Shown here: one piece after another, positions 57,547-64,000 of the stretch | How the letters are laid out: each line of letters begins with the position of its first letter | How positions within the stretch are numbered: position 1 is the stretch's first letter | The notes under the pieces: generated by a model | Seen by the model: the letters and a program-made list of their open reading frames with translations, nothing else | What the model was told of the DNA's origin: nothing | Databases searched by the model: none | Origin: Tepidiforma bonchosmolovskayae | GTDB taxonomy: Bacteria; Chloroflexota; Dehalococcoidia; Tepidiformales; Tepidiformaceae | Direction of reading: 5' to 3' | DNA: 64,000 bases | Assembly: GCF_008838325.1 (NCBI RefSeq) | Contig: NZ_CP042829.1 | Span: 2,170,001 to 2,234,000, forward strand | Position numbers and translations under genes: made by a program

Positions 57547-58872
57547 ATGACCAACGACCCTCGAACCAACTACTGGCTCCGCAAACGGTTCGGCCGGCGG
57601 ACCATCGTGAAGGCCGGCGCGGCGCTCGCCGTGACCCCGGCCATCGCCTCCATCGCCGCAGCCTGCGGCGGCGACGATGACGATGCGCCCGCCACCGCCA
57701 CCGGCGGCTCCTCCGGCAGTGGCGGCTCCTCCGGCGACACCATCAAGGTCGGCATCCTGCACTCGCTCAGCGGCACCATGGCCGTGAGCGAAGTCGCCGT
57801 CAAAGATGCAGACCTCATGGCCATCGAGGAGATCAACGCCTCCGGCGGCGTTCTCGGCAAGAAGCTCGAGCCCAAGGTCGAAGACGGCGCCTCCGACTGG
57901 CCCACGTTCGCCGAGAAGGCGAAGAAACTCATCCAGAGCGATAAAGTCGCCGTCACGTTCGGCTGCTGGACCTCCGCCTCGCGCAAAGCCGTCCTGCCCG
58001 TCTTCGAATCGAACAAGGCCCTCCTCTACTACCCGGTCCAGTACGAGGGCCTCGAATCCTCCCCCTACATCTTCTACACCGGGGCCACCACCAACCAGCA
58101 GATCGTCCCCTCGGTCGAGTATCTCCTCGAGCAGGGGAAGAAAAACTTCTTCCTCGTCGGCTCCGACTACGTCTTCCCGCGGACCGCGAACAAGATTATC
58201 AAGGCGCAGCTCGCTGCGTCCGGCGGCAAGGTCATCGCCGAGGAGTACACCCCGCTCGGCCACACCGAGTACGCGACGCTCATCGCCAAGATCAAATCCT
58301 CCAACGCCGACGTCATCTACAACACCCTCAATGGCGACTCCAACGTCGCGTTCTTCAAGCAGCTCCGCGACGCGGGCATTAAAGCCTCTGACCTCACCAC
58401 GATGTCCGTCTCCATCGCCGAAGAAGAGGCCGCAGCCATCGGTGGCGACGTCATGGAGGGCCACCTCGTCGCCTGGAACTACTACCAGACCGTAGACACG
58501 CCCGAAAACAAGAAGTTCGTCCCGGCCTACCAGGCGTTCACCGAAAAGTCTGGAAAGAAACGCCCCACCTCCGACCCGGTCGAGGCCGCCTACATCTCCG
58601 TCTATCTCTGGGCCATGGCCGTTAAAAAGGCCGGCACCACGGATGTCGAAAAGGTCAAGGAGGCCATGGCCGGCCTCGAATTCGCTGCACCTGAAGGGCC
58701 CGTCAAGGTCCACCCGACCAACCACCACATCTCCAAGACGGTCCGCATCGGGAAAATCCGCCGAGACGCCCTGATCGACGAAATCTGGGCGACCAAGGGC
58801 CCCGTCGAACCCGACCCCTACCTCGAAACCTACCCCTGGGGCAAAGAGTTCGCGAAAGAAAAGAAGTCCTGA
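57547..58872 (+). CDS. urtA: Urea ABC transporter, substrate-binding lipoprotein
   Basis: A 441-residue UrtA. The N-terminus has [15 protein letters not shown], a twin-arginine-like signal, and then [10 protein letters not shown] with a lipobox Cys (about residue 38), so it may be a Tat-exported lipoprotein. Two lobes follow with [50 protein letters not shown], and [17 protein letters not shown], typical of UrtA. The ATG at 57547 is the likely start, in GGAGAGG context; two upstream in-frame alternatives exist. It lies 94 bp after ureD. Confidence 0.95.
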   Translation: MTNDPRTNYWLRKRFGRRTIVKAGAALAVTPAIASIAAACGGDDDDAPATATGGSSGSGGSSGDTIKVGILHSLSGTMAVSEVAVKDADLMAIEEINASGGVLGKKLEPKVEDGASDWPTFAEKAKKLIQSDKVAVTFGCWTSASRKAVLPVFESNKALLYYPVQYEGLESSPYIFYTGATTNQQIVPSVEYLLEQGKKNFFLVGSDYVFPRTANKIIKAQLAASGGKVIAEEYTPLGHTEYATLIAKIKSSNADVIYNTLNGDSNVAFFKQLRDAGIKASDLTTMSVSIAEEEAAAIGGDVMEGHLVAWNYYQTVDTPENKKFVPAYQAFTEKSGKKRPTSDPVEAAYISVYLWAMAVKKAGTTDVEKVKEAMAGLEFAAPEGPVKVHPTNHHISKTVRIGKIRRDALIDEIWATKGPVEPDPYLETYPWGKEFAKEKKS

Positions 58873-58954
58873 TCGCCGGCGCTGGCGTAGCGGGGAGGGC
58901 GACTCGCCTTCCCCGCCGTCGGCATTCCATCACGGGGAACACGGAGGGACGCCT

Positions 58955-59842
58955 GTGGATATCTGGCTGCAGCAGCTCTTCAACGGCATCAGCCTTGGCT
59001 CCATCCTCCTGCTGGTCGCGATCGGCCTCGCCTTCTCGTTTGGGCTGATGAATGTCATCAACATGGCCCACGGCGAGATGATCATGATCGGCGCCTACTG
59101 CGCCTACCTCGCCGAACGCACCCTCGGGTCAGGCGCCATCGATTACGCGTTTCTCCTCGCCCTGCCGTTCGCGTTCGCCATCGCGGGCCTCATCGGCATG
59201 GGGCTCGAGGTCACCCTCATCCGTCGCCTCTACGGCCGGCCGCTCGACACGCTCCTTGCCACCTGGGGCGTCAGTCTGGTCCTCCAGCAGGCCGCCCGTT
59301 CGATCTTCGGCGCCCCGAACGTTCAGGTGACTACCCCGCCATGGCTCCAGGGCGGCATCGCTGTCACCGGCAGTTTCACCATGCCGTACATTCGCCTCTT
59401 CATCATCGGCATGGTGCTCGTCGCCATCCTCCTCGTCTGGCTCTACCTTGTGCGGACCGCTGCCGGCCGGCGCACCCGCGCCACCATGCAGAACCGCGAA
59501 ATCGCCGCCGCGCTCGGCGTCCGCACCCCGCGCGTCGACATGCTCACCTTCGGGCTCGGCTCCGGCCTCGCCGGCCTCGCCGGCTGCGCCCTCGCCCTCA
59601 TCGGCCCGATTGGGCCGTCCCTCGGCACCTACTACATCGTCGATTCCTTCCTGGTCGTCATCCTCGGCGGCATCGGCCAGGTCGTCGGCACGGCCATCGC
59701 GGCCGTCGCAGTCGGCGGCGCCAATGCCCTGCTCGAATTCCAGCTCAGCGCCTCCGTCGCGAAGGTGCTCGTCTTCGTCCTCGTCATCGCCTTCCTGCAG
59801 TGGCGCCCGGCCGGCATCATCGCCCGGCGGGCTGCCCGGTGA
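58955..59842 (+). CDS. urtB: Urea ABC transporter permease UrtB
   Basis: A 295-residue branched-chain-type (LivH) permease with about eight membrane segments. [40 protein letters not shown] and [20 protein letters not shown] are signature regions. A GTG start at 58955 is preceded by GGAGGGACG. Pairs with UrtC. Confidence 0.96.
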   Translation: MDIWLQQLFNGISLGSILLLVAIGLAFSFGLMNVINMAHGEMIMIGAYCAYLAERTLGSGAIDYAFLLALPFAFAIAGLIGMGLEVTLIRRLYGRPLDTLLATWGVSLVLQQAARSIFGAPNVQVTTPPWLQGGIAVTGSFTMPYIRLFIIGMVLVAILLVWLYLVRTAAGRRTRATMQNREIAAALGVRTPRVDMLTFGLGSGLAGLAGCALALIGPIGPSLGTYYIVDSFLVVILGGIGQVVGTAIAAVAVGGANALLEFQLSASVAKVLVFVLVIAFLQWRPAGIIARRAAR

Positions 59843-59853
59843 AGGAGCCGCCC

Positions 59854-60996
59854 ATGGCTGCATCCGCATCCCTGGCCCGCCCGCGCACCCGCCCCGCCCT
59901 CGGCGCCGCAGTCGGCGTGATCCGGCCGCTCCTCCCGGTCGTCATCATCGGGATCATCCTCTTCCTCGCTCCGGCCTTCCTCTCCGATTTCCGCCAGAAC
60001 CTCCTCGCCAAGTTTCTCTGCCTCGCGATCCTCGCCGTCGGCATCGACCTCATGTGGGGCTACACCGGCATGCTCAGCCTCGGCCACGGCGTCTGGTTCG
60101 GCCTCGGCGGCTATGCCATGGGCATGTACCTCAAGCTCGAAGATGCTGACGGCCGCCTTCCGGACTTCATGAACTGGAGTGGCCTCATCGCCGTCCCCTG
60201 GTTCTGGAAGCCGTTCGAACATCCGTGGTTCGCGCTCCCGGCGGCGGTCATCGGCCCCGGCATCCTCGCCTTCCTGGTTGGCTACCTCGTCTTCCGCTCC
60301 AGGGTCAAAGGCGCCTACTTCTCCATCATCACCCAGGCGCTCGCCCTCATCCTTTCCATCTTTTTCGTCGGCCAGCAGCAGTACACCGGCGGCACCAACG
60401 GCCTCACCAACTTCAGCACCCTCTTCGGCTTCTCCCTCGCCGACCGCTCAACCCAGGATGTCCTCTACTTCCTGACAGTCGCCGTCCTGGTCCTGACCAT
60501 GCTGTTCGCGACCTGGCTCACCCGGGCGCCGCTCGGCAGCCTCCTCGTCGCCATCCGCGACGACGAAGACCGCGTCCGCTTCTCCGGCCACAACGTCACG
60601 CTCGTCAAGGCGGGTGTCTTCGCTGTCTCGGCGGCGCTGGCCGGCATCGCCGGAGCGCTCTACGTGCCCCAGGTCGGCATCATCTCGCCCGCCAACATGG
60701 GCATCGTGCCCTCCATTGAGTTCGTCCTCCTTGTCGCGGTCGGCGGACGGGGCACCATAACCGGTGCGGTCATTGGTGCGATTCTCGTCAGCTGGGCGCG
60801 CAGCACACTCAGCGAGAACTACCCCGATACCTGGCTCTACTTCTTCGGCGCCCTCTTCATCGGGGCAGTCCTCCTCTTCCCGGCCGGCATCGTCGGAACC
60901 TGGCGCGCCCTCCTGCGCCGTCGCCCTGCCCCTCTCCGCTGGCCGCGAAGCCCGGCCGCCGCACGCCTCGACCCCAGGGGAGCCGCACATGAGTGA
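59854..60996 (+). CDS. urtC: Urea ABC transporter permease UrtC
   Basis: A 380-residue LivM-type permease. [61 protein letters not shown] and [19 protein letters not shown] are diagnostic. An ATG with GAAGGAGCCGCCC upstream was chosen. The tail beyond the last helix is Arg/Pro-rich. Overlaps urtD by 8 bp. Confidence 0.96.
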   Translation: MAASASLARPRTRPALGAAVGVIRPLLPVVIIGIILFLAPAFLSDFRQNLLAKFLCLAILAVGIDLMWGYTGMLSLGHGVWFGLGGYAMGMYLKLEDADGRLPDFMNWSGLIAVPWFWKPFEHPWFALPAAVIGPGILAFLVGYLVFRSRVKGAYFSIITQALALILSIFFVGQQQYTGGTNGLTNFSTLFGFSLADRSTQDVLYFLTVAVLVLTMLFATWLTRAPLGSLLVAIRDDEDRVRFSGHNVTLVKAGVFAVSAALAGIAGALYVPQVGIISPANMGIVPSIEFVLLVAVGGRGTITGAVIGAILVSWARSTLSENYPDTWLYFFGALFIGAVLLFPAGIVGTWRALLRRRPAPLRWPRSPAAARLDPRGAAHE

Positions 60997-61819
60997 CGCC
61001 ATCCTCAAAATCGAACAGCTCTGCGTCAGCTTCGACGGGTTCCCCGTCCTCGATAACCTCGACCTCGTCGTTGCCCGGGGCGAACTGCGGTTCCTCATCG
61101 GCCCGAACGGCGCCGGCAAAACCACGCTGATGGACGTCATCTCCGGCAAGGTCCGCGCCCGCTCTGGCCGCGTCCTCTTCGACCCGACCGTCCCCGCATC
61201 CGGCGACCCCTATCCCCCATCCGTCGAAATCCACGGCGAAATCCGCTTCGAAGGGCTCGAACTCAGCCGCATGCGCGAAGACGCCATCGTCCGGGCCGGC
61301 ATCGCCCGCAAGTTCCAGACGCCCTCCGTGTTCAACTCACTCTCGGTCGCCGAAAACGTCGCCGTCGCCGCAAGCTACCGCGACCGGTTCTTCCGCCAGC
61401 TCATGCCGCCGTCGGCAGGCCGCCGCGAACGCGTCCGCGACGCCTTGGCGCAGGTCGGCCTCCTCGAGCGCGCCGGTGTGCACGCCGGGGCCCTCTCCCA
61501 CGGCGAGCGCCAGTGGCTCGAAATCGCCATGCTGCTCGTCCAGTCGCCCCGCATCATGCTCCTCGACGAGCCCATCGCCGGCATGACGAAACAGGAGCGG
61601 GAACGCACCGGCGAGCTCCTGCACCGGCTCGCCGGCGCCCACACCATCATCATCACGGAGCACGACATGGACTTCGTCCGCCAGTACGCCCGGACCGTCA
61701 CTGTGCTGCACATGGGACAGGTCCTGCGCGAAGGCCCCATCGACGAGATCCAGCAGGACCCCGTCGTCCGCGAGGTGTACCTCGGCCGCCAGAAGGTCCA
61801 CGCAGGAGACGCTGCATGA
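60989..61819 (+). CDS. urtD: Urea ABC transporter ATPase UrtD
   Basis: A 276-residue LivG-type ATPase. Walker [18 protein letters not shown] (~39-55), [17 protein letters not shown]-loop, signature [15 protein letters not shown] and Walker [16 protein letters not shown], a hallmark of UrtD, are intact. A four-base overlap with urtE. Confidence 0.97.
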   Translation: MSDAILKIEQLCVSFDGFPVLDNLDLVVARGELRFLIGPNGAGKTTLMDVISGKVRARSGRVLFDPTVPASGDPYPPSVEIHGEIRFEGLELSRMREDAIVRAGIARKFQTPSVFNSLSVAENVAVAASYRDRFFRQLMPPSAGRRERVRDALAQVGLLERAGVHAGALSHGERQWLEIAMLLVQSPRIMLLDEPIAGMTKQERERTGELLHRLAGAHTIIITEHDMDFVRQYARTVTVLHMGQVLREGPIDEIQQDPVVREVYLGRQKVHAGDAA

Positions 61820-62571
61820 AGCTGCCCGCCGCCCTTCCAGTCCTCCGCGGCGCCGCGCCTCCCGCCGATACCGCCGGCGCGCTCCTCTCCGTCCAGCAGC
61901 TTTCCGTCGCCTACGGGCAGAGCGAGGTTCTTCACGGGGTCTCCGTCCGCGTCGAACCCGGCCAGGTTGTCTGCGTCATGGGCCGCAACGGCGCCGGCAA
62001 GACCACCCTTCTGAAGGGCATCATCGGCATACTCCGCGCCCGCTCGGGCCGCGTCCTCTTCGATGGCCGCGACCTCACCGCCGAGCCCGCGTACAGCCGC
62101 GCACACGCCGGCATCGGCTACGTCCCCCAGGGGCGGGGCATCTTCCCCCAGCTCAGCGTCCTCGAAAACCTGCTCATCGGCCTGGAGCCCGTCGGCGGCC
62201 GGGACGACGGTCAGCTCGAGGAGGTCTTTACGCTCTTCCCCGTGCTCAAGCAGATGGCTCGCCGCACTGCCGGCGTCCTCTCCGGCGGCCAGCAGCAGCA
62301 GCTCGCCATCGGCCGGGCGCTCATGGGGCGGCCGCGGCTCCTCCTGCTCGACGAGCCAACCGAGGGGATCCAGCCCAGCATCGTCGAACAGATCGAGGGC
62401 GTCATCGCCTCGCTCAAAGGGAGGCTCGCCGTCCTCCTCGTCGAGCAGTTTCTCGACTTCGCCCTCGCAAATGCCGAGTACTGCTACGTTCTCGAAAGCG
62501 GTTCGGTCACCATGGAGGGCCCGCCCGCAGTCCTCGACGCGCAGCGGCTGCGTGAAGCGCTGGCTATCTAG
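61816..62571 (+). CDS. urtE: Urea ABC transporter ATPase UrtE
   Basis: A 251-residue LivF-type ATPase. Walker [19 protein letters not shown] (~55-72), GYVPQGRGIFPQLSVLEN, signature LSGGQQQQLAIGRALM and Walker B LLLLDEPTEGIQPSIVEQI are complete. It has a ~20-residue N-terminal extension before the ATPase core. Last gene of the urea locus; its stop overlaps the 3' end of the converging small gene. Confidence 0.97.
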   Translation: MKLPAALPVLRGAAPPADTAGALLSVQQLSVAYGQSEVLHGVSVRVEPGQVVCVMGRNGAGKTTLLKGIIGILRARSGRVLFDGRDLTAEPAYSRAHAGIGYVPQGRGIFPQLSVLENLLIGLEPVGGRDDGQLEEVFTLFPVLKQMARRTAGVLSGGQQQQLAIGRALMGRPRLLLLDEPTEGIQPSIVEQIEGVIASLKGRLAVLLVEQFLDFALANAEYCYVLESGSVTMEGPPAVLDAQRLREALAI

Positions 62572-62842
62572 GCTGCGCCGCCCCGGTTTCGTAGGCCTCC
62601 GCCTCGGCGCACGCGGCCAGCAGCGCTTCGGCCAGCTCCCGCGCCGATGCCACCGTGAGCTCCACCCCAATGCGGGCGTCCAGCCCGCCCGCCTCGTCGA
62701 CGAAATCGACCGTGACTGCGTGCTCGAGGTCCAGGTGCAGGGGATGGTCGTAGGTCACGTTCGCCCGCGTGACCGGGAACCATCCCTTCCGGCCGAACCC
62801 GGCACCCTCCAGCCGCGCATGGATGAGAATGTTCGTGCACAT
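62564..62842 (-). CDS. Small conserved protein, DUF6295-like
   Basis: A 92-residue protein beginning MCTNILIHARLEGAGFGRKG with a WFPVTRANVTYDHPLH stretch. From memory these features resemble the uncharacterised DUF6295 family; this is a recollection, not a search. No signal peptide, no known active-site motif. The 3' end overlaps urtE by 8 bp, convergent. It lies 16 bp downstream of the dienelactone-hydrolase gene on the same strand. Confidence 0.65.
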   Translation of the reverse strand: MCTNILIHARLEGAGFGRKGWFPVTRANVTYDHPLHLDLEHAVTVDFVDEAGGLDARIGVELTVASARELAEALLAACAEAEAYETGAAQPR

Positions 62843-62858
62843 CGCTGCCTCCCCGTCT

Positions 62859-63614
62859 TCAGCCCAGGTGGCGGTGGAAGAAATCGAGCACCTTCCGCCA
62901 GCCGTCGACCGCCGCCTCGGCGCGGTAGGCCGCCGGCCGGTCGTGGTAGAAAAACCCGTGCCCGGCCCCGGCGTACATGTGGAACTCGTACGTCTTCCCG
63001 TACTTCTTCAGCTCCTCCTCGTGCTGTCGCACCTGCTCCGGCGAAGGCGCCCGGTCCTCCTCGCCGAAGAGCCCCAAGAGCGGACACGAGAGGTCCTTCG
63101 TGTAGTCAATCGGCGCAACCGGCCGCTTCTCCGTCAGGTCCTCCGGCCGCATCACCACGCCGCCGCCCCAGAGGTCGACGCAGGCATCGAACCGCTCCCG
63201 GCAGGCCGCCAGGTACGCATGCCGCCCGCCGGAGCAGGTGCCCGTGACGCCCACCCTGCCATTCGATTGCGGCAGCGCCCGGAGGAAGTCCCGACAGGCC
63301 GCGGCATCGCCCACCACCTGGTCGTCAGGCACCCCGCCCTCGGCCCGCACCTTCGCCGCGACGTCTTCAGGGGCGCCTGTCCCCGCCCGGCAGTACAGGT
63401 CCGGCGCCGCAACCATGAACCCGTGGTAGGCGAGCTTCCGCGCCGCCTCCTTGGTCCATTCGTCCCAGCCCGGCATGTGGTGGAGCCAGACCACCCCCGG
63501 GAACGGCCCGGGCCCCAGCGGCCGCACGAAGTACACCGAAATCCAGTGCCCGCCGTACCCGGGGATCTTCGTCACCTCGGCGAGCATGCCGTCGTACGCG
63601 CCAGTATCAGCCAT
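62859..63614 (-). CDS. Dienelactone hydrolase family protein
   Basis: A 251-residue alpha/beta hydrolase. The nucleophile is a Cys in VGVTGTCSGGRHAY (about residues 124-137), with Asp in FGEEDRAPS and His in GAGHGFFY, the Cys-Asp-His triad of dienelactone hydrolases. The ATG at 63614 has GAGGAG upstream and is preferred over a GTG three codons earlier. Substrate unknown. TATACT in the short gap after polA could be its -10. Confidence 0.88.
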   Translation of the reverse strand: MADTGAYDGMLAEVTKIPGYGGHWISVYFVRPLGPGPFPGVVWLHHMPGWDEWTKEAARKLAYHGFMVAAPDLYCRAGTGAPEDVAAKVRAEGGVPDDQVVGDAAACRDFLRALPQSNGRVGVTGTCSGGRHAYLAACRERFDACVDLWGGGVVMRPEDLTEKRPVAPIDYTKDLSCPLLGLFGEEDRAPSPEQVRQHEEELKKYGKTYEFHMYAGAGHGFFYHDRPAAYRAEAAVDGWRKVLDFFHRHLG

Positions 63615-63669
63615 CGCCAGCACTCCTCGTTGGTACGAACCGGTCTCGTGCGGCGCAGTATAGGCTGCC

Positions 63670-64000
63670 CTACTCCATCTCGCCCCAGTTGCGGCCCTGC
63701 TTCAGGTCCACCTTGAGCGGCACCTTCAGCTCGATGCTTGCCGGCATCACCCGCGCCGCCAGCTCCCGCACTGCCTCCACCTCTTCGGCCGGGCACTCGA
63801 AAATCAGCTCGTCGTGGATTTGCAGGATCATCCGGCTCCGGAGCCCTCGCTCCCGCAGCTCCTGGTCCACGCGGATCATCGCCACCTTGATGATGTCGGC
63901 GGCCGTCCCCTGGATCGGCATGTTGATCGCTTCCCGTTCGGCGGCTGCCCGCACCTGGTAGTTGTTGCTCAGGATCGCCGGCAGGTACCGCCGCCGCCCG
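63670..64000 (-). CDS. polA: DNA polymerase I, C-terminal end (runs off right edge)
   Basis: About 110 C-terminal codons. RRRYLPAILSNN, AAAEREAINMPIQGTAADIIK and the catalytic motif C ILQIHDELIFECP are the family-A polymerase palm. The gene begins beyond base 64000. It ends with NWGEME and the stop TAG at 63670-63672. Confidence 0.96.
   Translation of the reverse strand, partial: GRRRYLPAILSNNYQVRAAAEREAINMPIQGTAADIIKVAMIRVDQELRERGLRSRMILQIHDELIFECPAEEVEAVRELAARVMPASIELKVPLKVDLKQGRNWGEME

Overview
The window is high-GC, gene-dense bacterial chromosome. I see no plasmid, phage, insertion sequence or CRISPR. The 16S rRNA reads as Chloroflexota (its start, the short variable regions and the rest of the operon fit that phylum). 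The gene complement (EF-P with an Arg tip, a fused aroKB, an unlinked 5S, thermostable-looking GC-rich tRNAs) suggests a thermophilic Dehalococcoidia/Tepidiformia-like organism. The phylum is fairly secure; the class is an inference that a 16S search would settle.

Layout. 1-3.6 kb: alpha-glucan metabolism (GH57 enzyme cut by the left edge, glycogen phosphorylase). 3.7-5.8 kb: a HAD hydrolase overlapping argH. 5.8-18.1 kb (minus strand): glmU, a CNNM/CorC-type protein, dprA, topA, a XerC/D recombinase, aroQ, pepQ, efp, xseA, xseB, a formyltransferase and a zinc-ribbon protein. 18.1-18.3 kb: divergent glmU/alaS promoter region. 18.3-29.6 kb (plus strand): alaS, a baseplate-J-like membrane protein whose start appears frameshifted, ruvX, mltG, aroE, a membrane protein, aroC, an aroK-aroB fusion and tgt, mostly with 1-4 bp overlaps. 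29.7-35.2 kb: rRNA operon 16S-tRNAIle-tRNAAla-23S-tRNAfMet with a strong promoter, boxA-like leaders, near-perfect processing stems and a terminator, but no 5S gene.

35.3-45.1 kb (minus strand): a ten-gene corrinoid uptake and salvage operon (BtuC-F-D-type ABC transporter, cobO, cobT, cobS, cbiB, cobD, cobQ, cobU). It lies under one cobalamin riboswitch with its own promoter and an intrinsic terminator. No corrin-ring synthesis genes are present, so the operon turns imported corrinoid into adenosylcobalamin.

45.2-48.8 kb: an MBL-fold hydrolase, a GDPD-family protein with altered active-site residues, and a large DUF2207 membrane protein. 48.9-52.8 kb: a three-subunit molybdenum hydroxylase plus a MoaD/ThiS-like protein. 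52.9-62.6 kb: a urea locus, ureABC-FGD followed by urtABCDE, coupling urea import to hydrolysis. It has no ureE. The ureD-urtA junction carries a palindrome and helically phased repeats that look like an operator. 62.6-64 kb: a small conserved protein, a dienelactone-hydrolase family enzyme, and the C-terminal end of polA cut by the right edge.

Most coding sequence is ordinary housekeeping. The less ordinary signals are regulatory: several genes have a TAnnnT -10 box 6-8 nt before the start codon, implying leaderless mRNAs, and there are the putative operators at glmU and urtA.
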